The notes beneath the pieces are model-generated. The model was not told the origin of the DNA. It saw only the letters and a program-made list of their open reading frames with translations, and searched no databases. The translations under genes were made by a program, and so were the position numbers. A DNA stretch of 64,000 nt, taken from Moringa oleifera. Lineage: Eukaryota > Streptophyta > Magnoliopsida > Brassicales > Moringaceae. This document shows, piece by piece, positions 10,396 to 21,871 of the stretch; positions within the stretch are counted from its first letter, which is position 1; each line of letters starts with the position of its first letter. The stretch covers positions 576,001-640,000 of the forward strand of contig JAJFZO010000896.1 of the NCBI GenBank assembly GCA_021397835.1, in the 5' to 3' direction.

Positions 10396-13300
10396 TAAAG
10401 TATTACCCAGTGAGCGAGCCAGGGAAGCACCGTCACATGGACAGTGGGCACGGAAGGCATGCCTTGGCAGCCCCCAGCAGGCACGGCATGGGCCAAGATC
10501 CCAGCGTGCTGCAGCAGAGGGCATGCTAGCCAGGCCACGGCGCCCATGGTGAGCCAGCCCCCTCGTCCCTCTCCCTCGACGTAGTGCCAAGCAAGTGAGC
10601 CCGGGCGGTAGCGTCACACCGACCCTGGGCATGGGAGGCATGCCTCAGCAGCCCTCAGTAGGCACAGCATGGGCTGCTCGCCCAGCGTGTGGCAGAGGTG
10701 GGCGCGCCAGCCAGGCCACGGGCGCCCATCGTGAGCCAGCCCCATCGTCCCTGTCCCTCGACGTAGTGCCCAGCGAGCGAGCCAGGAGGGCTATGTCGCA
10801 TGGACCCTGGGCATGGGAGGCATGCCTCGGCAACCCCCCGCAGCCACGGCATGGGCCAAGTGCCCAGTATGCGGCAGAGGTGGGCGTGCCAGCCAGGCCA
10901 TGGGCGTCCATCGCGAGCCAGCCCCCTCGTCCCTGTCCCTCCACATAGTGCCCAGCGAACAAGCCAGGAGGGCCATGCTGCATGGACCCTGGGCTCAGGA
11001 GACATGCCTCGGTAGCCCCCAGCAGGCACAGCATGGGCTGCTTGCCCAGTGTGCGGCAGCGGTGGACGTGCCAGCCAGGCCACGGGCGCCCATCGCTTGC
11101 GAGCCCCTCCATCCCTGACCCTCGACATGGTGCCCAGCGAGCGAGCCATGGGAGCATCGTCGAATGGACCCTGGGCACAGGAGGCATGCCTAGGCAGCCC
11201 CCAGCAGGCACGGCATGGGCTGCTTGCCCAGCGTACAGCAGCGGTGAGCGCACAAGCCAGGCCACGAACGCCCATCGCGAGCCAGTCCCCTCATGCCCAC
11301 CCCTTGGCATGGTGCCCAGTGAGCGATCCAGGGGAGCTGCGTCGAATGAACCCTGGGCATGGCAAGCATGCCTTGGAAGCCCCCAGCAAGCACAGCATGG
11401 GCGGCCTATCTCGAGCCAGCCCACTCATCCCTGCCCTTCGACATGGTGCCCAGTGAGCGAGCCAGGGGAGCCACATTGCACGGACCATGGGCATGGGTGG
11501 CATGCCTCGGTGGCCCCCAGCAGGCATGGCATGGGTGGCTTGCCCAGCGTGCAGCAGCGGTGGGTGCGCTAGCGAGGCCACGGGCACCCATCGCGAGGCA
11601 GCCCCCTCGCTCCTGCCCCTAGACATGGTGCCTAGCGAGCGAACCAGGGATGCCGCATTGCTTAGACCCTGGGAACGGGAGGCATGCCTAGGCAGCCCCC
11701 GGTAGGCATGGCATGGGCTGCTTGCCCAGCTTGCGGCAGCGGTGCGTGCACAAGGTAGGCCATGGGCGCCCATCGCAAGCCAGCCCCTTCGTCCCTGCCC
11801 CTCGACATGGTGCCCAGGGAGCGAGCCAGGGGAGCCACGTCACACGGACCCTGGGCATGGCAGGCATGCCTAGGCTGCCTTCGGTAGGCACGGCATGGGC
11901 TGGCTGCCCAGTGTGCAGCAGCGGTGGGCGTACAAGGCAGGCCACGGGCGCCAATTGCGAGCCAGCCCCCTCATCCCTGCCCCTCCACATGGTGCCCAGC
12001 GAGCGATCAAGGGGGGCCACGTCGCATGGACCCTAGGCACAGGGTGCATGCCTCAGAAGCCCCAGCAGGCATGGCATGGGCGGCTTGCCCAGTATGCAGC
12101 AGCAGTGGGTGCGCCAGCCAGGCCACGGGCGCCCATTGCGAGATAGTCCCCTCGTCCCTACCCCTCGATATGGTGCCCAGCGAGCGAGCCAGGGGAGCCA
12201 CGTCGCATGGACCCTGGGCATGGGAGGCATGCCTTGGAAGCCCCCAGCAGGCAGGGCATGGGCAGCTTGCCCAATGTGCGGCAGCGGTGGACGCACCAGC
12301 CAGGCCATGGGCGCCCATCGCGAGCCAGCCCCCCTGCCCCTGCCCCTCGACATGGTGCCCCGCGAGTGAGCCAGGGAAGCCACGTCGCATGGACCCTGGG
12401 CATGGGAGGCATGCCTTGGCATCCTCCAGCAGGCACGGCATGGGCTGCTTGCCCAGCGTGCGGCAGCGGTGGGCGCAGAAGCCAGGCCACGGACGCCCAT
12501 TGCGAGCCAGCCCGCTAGGGTAGGCCCCTCGACATGGTACCCAGCGAGCAAGCCAGGGGTGCCACGTCGCATGGACCTTGGGCATGGGAGGCATGCCTTG
12601 GCAACCCCCAGCAGGCATGGCATGGGCTGCTTGCCCAGCATGCAGCCGTGGTGGGCGCGCAAGCTAGGGCACTAGCGCCCATCGCTTAAGAGCCACCCTG
12701 CCCCTGGCCCTCAACATGGTGCCTAGCAAGGGCTCCATGGGACCCGAATTGCACAGACACTGGGCATGGTAGGCAAGCCTTGGCAGCCCCCAGCAGGCAT
12801 GGCATGGCCTGCTTGCCCAGTGTGCGGCAGCGGTGGGCGCACCAGCCAGGCCATGGGCGCCCATCGCGAGCCAGCCCCCTCGTCCCTGCCCATCAACATG
12901 GTGCCTGGTGAGTGATCCAGGGTAGCCGTGTCGCACTGACTCTGGCGGAGGAGGCATGCTTTAGCAGCCCCCAGAAGGCACGGCATGGGCTGCTTGCCCA
13001 GTGTGTGGCAGCAATGGGCGCACCCATTAGGCCACGGGCACCCATCACGAGCCAGCCTCCTCGTCCCTGCCCCTCGACAAGGTGCCCAGCGAGCAAGCCA
13101 GGAGAGCCACGTTGCACAGACCCTGGGCACAGGAGGCATGCCTAGGAGCCCCCAGCAGGCATGGCATGGGCTGCTTTCCCAGCATGCGGCAGCGGTGGGC
13201 ACGCAGCAAGGCCACTGGAGCCCATCGCTTGCGAGCGCCCCCGTCCCTGATCCCCGCCATGGTGCCCAGCTTGCGATAAAGGGGAGCTGCATCGCATGGA

Positions 13301-14610
13301 CCCTGGGAATGGGAGGCATGCCTTGGCAGCCTCAGCAGGCACGGCATGGGCTGCTGGCCCAGCGTACGGCTGCGGTGGGCGCACCAACCAGGCCACGGGC
13401 ACCCACCGCGAGCCGGCCCCCTCGTCCCTGCCCCTCGACATGGTGCCCAGCGAGTGAGCCAGGGGGGTCGCATCGCACAGACTCTGGGCATGGGAGGCAT
13501 GCCTTGGCAGCCCCTAACAGGCACAGCATGGGCTGCTTGCCCAGTGTGTGGCAGCAGTAGGCGCAGAAACCAGGCCACGGGCACCCATTGCGAGCCAGCC
13601 CCCTCGCCCCTGCCCCTAGACATGGTGCCCAGCGAGTGAGCCAGGGGAGCCGCGTCGCACAAACCCTGGGCTTGAGAGGCATGCCTTGGCAGCCCCCAGC
13701 AGGCACGGCATGGGCTGCTTGCCCAGCCTGTTGCGACGGTGAGCATGCCAGCCAGGCCACCGCTGCCCATCGCTTGCGAGCCCCCCCATCCCTGACCCTT
13801 GACATGGTGCCCAGCGAGTGAGCCAGGAGAGCTGCATCACACGGACCCTGGGCACAGGAGGCATGCCTTGGCAGCCCCTAGAAGGCATGGCATGGGCTTC
13901 TTGCCCAACGTGCAGCAGCGGTGGGTGCACAAGCCAGGCCACGGGCACCCATCGCGAGCCAGCCACCTTGTCCTTGCCCCTAGACATGGTGCCCAGCAAG
14001 TGATGCAGGGCACCCGTGTCACATGGAGGCATGCCTCGGCAGCCTACAGCAGGCACGGCATGGGTGGCTTGCCCAGCGTGTGGCAGCGGTGGGTGCACAA
14101 GGCAGGCCACGGGCGCCCATCGCATGCTAGCCCCCTCGTCCCTGCCCGTCGACATTGTGCCCAGCGAGCGATCCAGGGGAGCCGCGTCGCATGGACCCTG
14201 GGCAAGGGAGGCATGCCTCGGCAGCCCGCAGCAAGGACAACTTGGGTGGCTTGCCTATCATGCGGCAGCGGTGGGCGCACCTACCAGGCCACGGGCACCC
14301 ATCGCGAGCCAGCCCCCTCGTCCCTGTCGCTCGACATGGTGCCCAGCGAGCAACCCAGGGGAGCCGCATCGCACGGACCCTGGGCACGGGAAGCATGCCT
14401 CGGCTGCCTCCAGCATGCACGGCATGTGCGGCTTGCCCAGCGTGCGGCAGCGGTGGGCACGCCAGCAAGGCCATGGGCGCCCTTCTCGAGCTAGCCCCCT
14501 CATCCCTGCCCCTTGACATGGTGCCCAGCGTGTGAGCCACGGGTGCCACAGCAGTCCCCAGCTGGCACGGCGCCAGCCTTGCCAGGGGCGCGCCACGCGA
14601 TGCAGCCGCG
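10396..14610 (+). repeat. IGS GC-rich subrepeat array, about 23 copies (U1)
   Basis: Head-to-tail monomers of 182 bp: the GGGCGCCCATCG-type motif recurs at 10,721, 10,903, 11,085 and 11,267. Each monomer has a CTCGTCCCTGCCCCTCGACA block, GCCCAGCGAGCGAGCC, the palindrome GAGGCATGCCTC and the hairpin-like GGGCTGCTTGCCC. The first monomer has ACATGGACAGTGG, shared with the start of the U4 array. Long open frames on both strands are compositional artefacts. Confidence 0.93.
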
Positions 14611-15090
14611 AGCATGATGTAAGGCTCGGGACGTGCTATGGGCGTTGATTTTATGGGCAAGCTGGGCTTGGCCATGTCCCCTGGCTGTGATGGACGCTGC
14701 GGGCAGCGATGGGGTGGCTGGAGGTGCGCTGGACAGGGCAGCTAGCATGCACCCTAGGCCAGGCAAAGGCACAGCTGCCCCAGCCTGCTGGCCGCAATGC
14801 CTAGTTACGAAATTGGTGTGAATTGATGGTCTTTTCATCAAGGAATTGGTCCCAAAATGACTCAAGTAAATCATGTAATTCATGAGGAGTCTGCCCCTGA
14901 TGTTTGGGATCATTTTGACTCATGGGATATTTTTGATGATTTTTTCAATTTTTGGCTGTAGAAAATTCATTAAAAAAAATTTAGTGCCCAGAAAATTCTG
15001 AAATTTTAGCTCAAAATTCCAAGTAAATAATTTTTTAGACCCATTATGATGGCTTAAACATATTGATGTTTCCTCCTGCTGGGAGTGAAA
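14611..15090 (+). other. IGS unique segment upstream of the Pol I start (U1)
   Basis: Homologous to 5,131-5,654, with the same conserved blocks and an AT-rich 3' part. It lacks about 45 bp (the TTTTTTCTGGTGGTAGATAT region) near 15,007. It shares GGCTCGG and GATTTTATGGGCAAGC-type variants with the U4 spacer. No gene is seen. Confidence 0.75.
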
Positions 15091-15120
15091 TTTCATTTAA
15101 GACTCTTTAGGGGGGAGGTG
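15091..15120 (+). promoter_or_regulatory. Candidate Pol I promoter / start site (U1)
   Basis: TTTCATTTAAGACTCTTTAG followed by a run of six G. It is the same block as in the other spacers, with an unmutated G run. The inferred +1 is the A at 15,109. Confidence 0.5.
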
Positions 15121-16593
15121 GTCACCTAGCTTGCTGGGTGCCAAGAGGCCATGCGTGCACCCCCGTGCCCATCCCACGTGGGCAGGTACAGGGCTTGGGG
15201 AACCCAGCGCGCATGGCATGGGCAAGGCTTTGCTGCAGGCTGGCAGGCAGCCGACGACGTTGGCCGAAGAGTGTGGGATGCCCAATCAATAGCCAACGGA
15301 GTGGGGAAAACATGGGAAACGAAATCCGCAAAATTGTGGGCAACAAAACGAGAAAAATTGTGGGATAATGAGCTGGGATGTGGCCAGACAAGCTCGACGT
15401 TGTCAGCGAGGAAGCTAATGATGATGCATGCTACGGGAGGGCCAAATCGCTGGGGGGATTTTGAGGATTCGGAATGCTTCGTCTCAGGCCATCGAGGCGG
15501 TGGATGAGGGGTTGGATCCCGACGCTCAAGCTTGCCTAGGCGGACTCGTTGTGCAGCGTGATCGACGACACAATCATTAGCCATTAGCATCGAGCAAGCC
15601 ACAGGCTAGCCTGGGCACAGCGTGACACCCCTGCAGCCAAGGCCTCATCGGTGAGAAAAATGTGGGAAACAAAATCTGCTAAATCCTAGGATAATGAGCT
15701 GGGATATGGCTAGACAAGCACAACAGTATGGGCGGCGAATCTAATGATGATGCATGTTACGCGAGGCCCAAATCACTGGGGGAATTTCGAGCATGCAGAG
15801 TGCTCCATCGCTGGCCCTCGAAGCTGTGGACGCGGGGGTGGATCCCGACACTTAGGCTTGCCGAGGCAGACTCGTTGCACAGCGCAATCGACGACACGAT
15901 CGTCGGCCATTAGCAGTAAGCGAGCCACACGGCTAGCCTGGGCACCACGTGACACCCTTACTGCCAAGGCCTCATCGATGGTCCCTTGCAATCAAACAAT
16001 TGTCCCTTGCTATCAAAACAATTTCTTGCTTAGTGGCTTAGGTGCGGCGGCACTCGACGACCTGCATGATCGATGGGCCTTTCGCTTGTCGGCTTGCAGC
16101 TAGTGTGGTGCTGTTGCTGGCCATTTGTACGTGCGGCATGTGAGTGATGGTCTAGTCGTGCACATTGGCAGGCTCCATGCTCCCGTATCAAATTGTTGGC
16201 TAGCATATCACTTCAATCTCCACCCTGAGCCATACGTTGGCTTTTTGCGGGTGACATTGGGACCCTGTGTTGAGTGCCTTCGCAAACGAAATTCGATGAT
16301 TTGAGTCGGTTGTCTTTGCACCATGTCCCTCGCGGGCATGGGTGGAAACCTAAGCCGGACCTCATGCTCCAAGTGCGACTTGCTTCATCATGTGGCTGCT
16401 TTGGCACATGGGTGCTCGATCATCCCCTTCAGTGCGAAAAGTGTTTTGACAGGATTGGCCTCGGCCTCTGCCTGTCCAAGCAAAAGCATTTGTCCCACGT
16501 CCCATTGATTTTGAACGATGACCGTGACAGCTTTGGCCTCAGCAAGCCTTGTGGCACGCTTCGGTCCTAGTTGGCGCGTGTCTCAAAGGATGC
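15109..16593 (+). other. 5' external transcribed spacer (before U2 18S)
   Basis: About 1.48 kb from the candidate start to TACCTGGTTGATCCTGCTGG of 18S. Same order as the U0 ETS, with two copies of the 327-bp block. The 3' half contains the conserved GGTGCTGTTGCTGGCCATTT and AGCATTTGTCCCACGTCCCA. Confidence 0.85.
15362..16010 (+). repeat. 327-bp tandem duplication in the 5' ETS (two copies)
   Basis: Copies start at GGATAATGAGCTGGGATG (15,362) and GGATAATGAGCTGGGATA (15,689), 327 bp apart. The second ends with the duplicated-looking TCCCTTGCAATCAAACAATT and TCCCTTGCTATCAAAACAAT. Confidence 0.87.
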
Positions 16594-16939
16594 TACCTGG
16601 TTGATCCTGCTGGTAGTCATATGCTTGTCTCAACGATTAAGCCATGCATGTGTAAGTATGAACTAATTCAGACTGTAAAACTGGGAATGGCTCATTAAAT
16701 TAGTTATAGTTTGTTTAATGGCACCTACTACTCAGATAAACATAGTAATTGTAGAGCTAATATGTGCAACAAACCCCGACCTCTAGAAGGGGCGCATTTA
16801 TTAGATAAAAGGTCGATGCGGGTTTCGCCCGTTGCTCTGATGATTCATGATAACTCGACGGATTGCAAGGCCATCATGTCGGCAACACATCATTCATATT
16901 TCTGCCCTATCAACTTTCGATGGTAGGATAGTTGCCTAT
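16594..16939 (+). rRNA. 18S rRNA, 5' fragment interrupted by a retrotransposon (U2)
   Basis: Begins TACCTGGTTGATCCTGCTGG and ends GGATAGTTGCCTAT (nt 346), directly followed by TGTCAAACCC, the start of a 5' LTR. CCTAT is the CCTAC target site with one C-to-T change. The remaining 18S, ITS1, 5.8S, ITS2 and 26S 5' part are absent downstream of the element. Confidence 0.95.
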
Positions 16940-17929
16940 TGTCAAACCCTTGAATTTGAGTACTAAGGCATAGGCATGGTGAGTCTTGCTCCATGCCTGG
17001 ACCTACAAGTGTGGAGGACTACGCTAGCAAGGTAAAAACGCATGAGTTAGATATGAAAACGAATGCGGGAGACTTGGTGAGAAATCGAGTTTCATACTTA
17101 TAGTGGTGAGATTTGATAGTGAGTTGGGAACGTTATGAAGCGAGGGATAAAGCACACCAATAGACCCATAAGCGGCGCAGATGTCTAAAGTAAGCACCAG
17201 CACATGGTGGTGCGGATATGTCCAGTGACGGGAACACAGGGCAGAATCCGGGAACCCAGCTTGGCATGGATGGAAAGTCTAGCAAGCGAAGATATTCCAT
17301 AAAGAAAGGATATGGCTATTGGCTAGAGGAGGATCAAGGCGATAGAAGGATAAGAAAGAGATGTCTATCCCAAAAGCCAAGGGAGATAAGGCTCGAAAAG
17401 AGTCCTGAACGGAAACCACCTCCTCAAGCCTATCCAAACCAGTTGAAAGCAGATAAGAAGGCTTAGAGAAGACTTCAAAAGATGAGATCCTTGACTCAAG
17501 GAGAGTCCTTGCGAGAGAAGGATGATATCCAAACTTTGAAGATAAGCCTCAATGAGATAAAGATTCGTGATCAAGATTGGGTGGCCTATCCAAAAAACGT
17601 GGGATAACTAAGAGAGAGTGTTTGAGTAGGACACTCCTCAACTAGTATAAAAAAAGGGCTTGGGTTCAGTTGTAAATACATCGAGTAATACAAACTCAAG
17701 TTTTTGGGTAGCTAGAGGCTTTGGGTGCTCTTAGAGAGAGACCTTTTTTTTTTGTAAAGAGGTTCTTTATTTTCAATAAAGGTTAAGAAAGAGTTCCTAT
17801 AATACCGTCTTCTTACTTTGCATTTTGCATTGTTAGCTCTTATTCTTCTTTTGGCACGGGCTTAGAAAGTTGGGTTGGTTAGGTGGACGCATCTAGCACC
17901 ATCACACTAGAGTTGCACTGATCCCGCAC
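16940..17929 (+). mobile_element. 5' LTR of the U2 element
   Basis: Starts TGTCAAACCC. Has a TATA box TATAAAA at 17,645-17,651, an AATAAA at 17,775-17,780 and one copy of the 48-bp minisatellite unit. An 82-codon open frame lies at 17,218-17,466 upstream of the TATA box. The LTR ends early at GATCCCGCA, where a deletion with CGCA microhomology removes the LTR end, primer site and start of gag, and joins to gag at CCTATATGCAGGATGACGC. Confidence 0.9.
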
Positions 17930-18033
17930 CTATATGCAGGATGACGCTATCATGGGAAGGCCTAGCATTGCTTCATAGAAGGCACTCAAAAGGGAATTGA
18001 AAGAGCAATTTCCTACCATGCAACACCTCGTTC

Positions 18034-19248
18034 ATGGCTAGGGAACAACTAAAACTCCAGAAGCACATAGGTTTAGTGCATGACTTTGTCAAGGAATTCA
18101 GTTCACTAATGTTGGACATCAAGAACATGTTAGAGGAGGATAGGTTGTTTAACTTCCTATCAAGCTTGCAGCCATGGGCTCAAGCAAAACTGAGGTGGCA
18201 AGGTGTCAAAGACTTGCCATCAGCAATTTTCGTGGCGGATAGCTTGGTGGATTTCAAGTACACAGGTGGTACTCTTGAAAAGAAAGGTGAGAAACGAGGG
18301 AAAGCTGGAAAAGAGATGAAAAATCCCAATGGTAAGGGCAAGAAAAAGAAGAATGCTGAGTCCAGCAAGCCTCGAGGCTCATCCCCTTTAAAAGGAAAAG
18401 GAAAGAATATGGACCAAAGGGGTTGCTTCTTATGCAACGGGCCACATAGAGCATGCGACTGTCCTCGCAAGGAGAAGTTAGTGGCGCTCATGGCAGCTAA
18501 GGATTCCTCCAAGGAAATGGAAGGGAATGCCACAACTCGGGTGAATCCAATCCAGTTGCTGAATGCAATCACACCTAAGAACTTGCAGAAAGGGTTCATC
18601 TATGTCCCGATGAAGGTAAACGGGAAGAATGCAATGGCAATGTTGGATACGGGAGCTACCAACAATTTCATCATGGAAAGAGAATTGGGAAAGCTCAGGC
18701 CTAAGCTTTCTCCAGCCTCGGTCAAGTTCAAAGCAGTGAATGCTGAGGCGAAGGTAGTATGCGGAGCTGCCACTATGACCCTTGAAGTAGGCGAATGGAA
18801 AGGTACTTCCAACTTCATGATAACTCAGTTAGATGACTTTGATGTTATCTTAGGTCGAGAATTCTTCAAACAAACCAAAGCATCAGTGATGCCCCACTTA
18901 AGTGGACTACTTGTGGCTGATGAGCGAGCCCCGAGCCTAATTAGAACCAAAGCAGCAAGAGAGCTTTCAGCAGACAAGAAACTAATTGGGTGGCAATCTG
19001 CAAAGAAATTTAAGTCAGGACTGTGGAAGGGTGAAGTGACGATGGTGGCAGCACTATTTGAGGCAAAATCAAATCAGGTTGTAAAGGTGCCCGACAAGAT
19101 CGCTGAAGTGTTGAGGGAATTCAGCGACACGATGCCACTGGAGCTCCCTAAGACATTACTTTTAAGGAGGAATCTTGATCATATGATCAAGTTACTTTCG
19201 GGTGCTAGACCCCTTACTCAAGCACCATATCGAATGCCCCCATCGTAA
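18034..19248 (+). pseudogene. gag (C-terminal part) and protease of the U2 element
   Basis: Open for 404 codons, the longest intact retroelement frame here. Residues 1-75 are the C-terminal part of the Gag capsid domain (FVKEFSSLMLDIKN, FNFLSSLQPWAQ). A lysine-rich linker follows. The zinc knuckle CFLCNGPHRACDC has C131, C134, H138 and C143 (CX2CX3HX4C), for RNA binding. Residues about 185-285 are a retropepsin-like aspartic protease with the DTGA site at 205-208 and a later VILGREFF flap/ILG motif. The frame ends at APYRMPPS, the connection to RT. The N-terminal Gag is missing because of the deletion at about 17,930, so the first ATG is not the native start. Confidence 0.88.
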
Positions 19249-19836
19249 CTAGCTGAACTACGGAAGCAACTCGACGAGCTGTTGGAAGTGGGTTTCATTC
19301 AACCTCGAACGCCCCTTATTGTGCACCTGTGCTATTCCAGCGAAAACAAGATGGCTCGCTGAGAATGTGTGTTGATTACTGAGCATTAAACAAAGTAACG
19401 ATAAAGAACAAATATCCGGTGCGAAACGTTACTGACTTATTTGATCAGTTATCAAGCCAAGTACTGTACGAAGCTAGACTTGCAATTGGGATACTGGCAA
19501 GTCAGAATAACTAAGGGGGACGAAGCAAAAACCGCATGCGTCGTAAGGTACGACTCTTATGAGTTCATGGTAATGCCCTTTGGGCTAACCAATGCACTTG
19601 CTACCTTTTACAATCTTATGAATGACGTATTGTTTGAGTTTTTGGACAAATTTGTTGTAGTATACTTGGATGACACTGTGGTCTATAGCGAGGCCCTAGA
19701 TGACCACACAAACCATTTGCGACTAGTATTGATGCGGCTACGAGAGCACTAGCTATACATTAAGAAGGAAAAATGCGAGTTTTGCAAGTAAGAAGTGGCA
19801 TTCTTGGGACATTGGGTCAGGAATGGATAGATATGG
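19249..19836 (+). pseudogene. Reverse transcriptase region of the U2 element (broken)
   Basis: RT fingers and palm. The largest open piece (19,441-19,752) has [24 protein letters not shown] and the catalytic YLDD at 19,663-19,674. Upstream, the LCYSSENKMAR region and a frameshift near 19,440 break it; stops follow LRLVLMRLREH and EKCEFCK. The YLDD motif survives, but the chain cannot be made as one protein. Confidence 0.9.
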
Positions 19837-20480
19837 ATGGATGAAAGGAAAGTGAAGGCCATCATGGAGTGGCCAGCCCCACAAAAAGTTGCTGAATTGC
19901 GATCATTCCTTAGGCTCACAAACTATTACAAATGGTTCATCAAAGGATATTCGAGCAAGAACAGTCGTTTGACGGAGTTGCTAAAGAAAGATAGCATGTG
20001 GGTTTGGACCGATGAATACAATAAGGCTTTTGAGGGATTAAAATTGGCAATAGCCTCAGAACCAGTGCTGTCCCTATTAAACTTTGAAGAGCCATTGGAG
20101 GTAGTCACGGACACTTTTGATCCAGCAATTGGGGGTCTGTTGGTGTAGAATGGCCATCCCGTGGCATTCGAGAGTCGAAAACTCAAGGCTGCAGAGCAGC
20201 GTTATTTGACTCATGAAAAGGAGATGACGGCTGTTGTCCATTGCCTAGGGACATGGCGGCATTACTTGCTTGGGACGAAATTTAAGGTAATTACTGACAA
20301 TGTCGCTAATACCTATTTTTGCTCGCAGAAAAAGCTATCTCTGAAACAAGCAAGATGGCAAAAGTTTGTGGCAGAGTTTGATTTTGTGTGGGAACACAAA
20401 CCAGGCAAACAAAATGTTGTTGCTGATGCACTAAGCCGCATAAAAGTACAAACTTATGTGGCTGCTCTGATGGGTGTCTA
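19837..20480 (+). pseudogene. RT connection and RNase H region of the U2 element (broken)
   Basis: 19,837-20,148 reads through the RT thumb ([31 protein letters not shown]) into RNase H ([15 protein letters not shown]; the family usually has TDAS, so the first acidic site region is altered). After a stop, 20,161-20,481 continues with AFESRKLKAAEQRY, HEKEMTAVVHCLGTWRHYL and WEHKPGKQNVVADALSR, the typical end of plant gypsy RNase H. Confidence 0.88.
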
Positions 20481-21640
20481 GAGCGACTTACTCAAGCAAA
20501 TAAGATCGATAGCTAAGGAAGATACCGAGTATGCCCGACTCATGGAGGAGGTTGAGCAAAGGCTTGATCCGAAGATACTAGATCGAGGATGGGTTGCTAT
20601 ATGCTCAAGGAGACAGACTGTTTGTGCCTAAGTCTGGAGGACTTCGAAAACAGTTGCCGAGGGAAACCCATGACCCGCTATGGGCAGGTCACCTGGGCAT
20701 CGAGAGGATGCTCGCACTATTGACAAGAGCCTATTACTGGTCCAAGATTGATGGAAGATGTGGAGGCCTATGTTCGCACATGCTTAATGTGCCATCAGGA
20801 CAAAACAGATAGAAGGAGGGAAGCGGGTTCGCTCCAACCCTTGCCCATTCCGGAACACCTATAGGAGTCAGTGTTAATAGATTTCATTGTGGGTTTCCTA
20901 AAGGTAAAGGAACTATCCATTATAATGGTGATTGTTGATAGGTTCTCAAAGTATGCTATCTTTGTTCCCGTTACCCGAGCGTGCCCAGCTGATATGGCCA
21001 CTGAGATATTTTTCAAACATGTTGTTAAGTTATTTGGGTGCTGAAAGACATTGTGAGTAGCAGAGATGCCAGATTCACGAAAATATTTTGGACAGTGTTG
21101 CTAAACATGATGGGAACAAAACTCAAATTCTCCACAGCAAACCATCCACAGACAGATGGTCAAGCGAAGAGGGTAAATAGCTTGCTGGAGGAGTATTTGC
21201 GGCGTTACGTGACTGCAAGCTAAAGAGATTGGCTTTAATTGTTGGATGTAGCGTAGTTTTGCCACAACATCCATCACTCATCATTGACAGGTCCAAGTCC
21301 CGCAGAGTGCTTTTAGGCAACAACCAACGATGCCCCATGCACAGAGGCGTATGAAGAAATATGCTGACAAAAAGAGACGTGATACTGAGTTCCAAGTTGG
21401 GGACAAGGTGCTACTAAAGCTGACACCCCAAATTTGGAAGAAAATCACAAAGAAGGGAGTTTATCGAGGCCTTATCCTAAGGTATGATGGAACATTTAAG
21501 ATCGAGAAGAAACTTAAAGCAGTAGCTTACAGATTAAAGCTACCGCAACATCTAAAGATATACCTAACATTCCATGTGAGCTTCCTCAAAGAGTTTCAGG
21601 AAGATGTCGATCGTAGATGCAAGCAAGCTAAGTGTGCACT
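20481..21640 (+). pseudogene. Integrase region of the U2 element (broken, catalytic Glu changed)
   Basis: The N-terminal HHCC zinc-binding part is seen near 20,640-20,815 (HLGIERMLALLTRAYYW). The core is split over frames: VDRFSKYAIFVPVTRA-type sequence near 20,935-20,985, SSRDARFTKIFW near 21,053 (second Asp kept) and NHPQTDGQAKRVNSLLEEYL near 21,145-21,205. The third catalytic residue, normally Glu before the R/VVN motif, is Lys (AAG, 21,167-21,169). The C-terminal part (21,330-21,640) has VGDKVLLKLTPQIWKK and KLPQHLKIYLTFHVSFLKEF. Confidence 0.87.
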
Positions 21641-21840
21641 GTTGGTAACTCGAGTTCAATTTGATAAGGAAATAGAAAAAATCCTTAATCATCGAACAGA
21701 AGGCTATAGTGAGATGAATTGAAGGACATACTACGCAGTCCAGTGGAAAGGCACCAATGAGGTGGATGCGAGTTAGGAGAACGATACCACATTGTGGCAA
21801 TTCGAGGACCAGATCAGGGCGTATCATAATAGTAAGCCGA
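21641..21840 (+). pseudogene. Chromodomain at the end of integrase (U2 element)
   Basis: Follows the integrase C-terminus: QFDKEIEKILNHR, then after a stop YYAVQWKG and, after another stop, TTLWQFEDQIRAYH. This is the chromodomain that directs chromoviruses to certain chromatin. The aromatic residues Y, W and W are seen. Two in-frame stops show decay. The same domain is readable at 45,247-45,440 in the U4 element. Confidence 0.82.
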
Positions 21841-21871
21841 TGAAGGCGTCGAGCTCTTCTGGTCGGTGGTT

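Noticed and set aside
10645..11424. Long antisense open frame (259 codons) in the U1 spacer array
   Set aside because: The array is GC-rich with few stops in any frame; overlapping frames exist on both strands, the monomer length (182) is not a multiple of three, and no domain is recognisable.
10396..14610. CRISPR-like regular repeats
   Set aside because: Monomers of 182 bp are repeats throughout, without unique spacers between short repeats, and the locus is eukaryotic rDNA.
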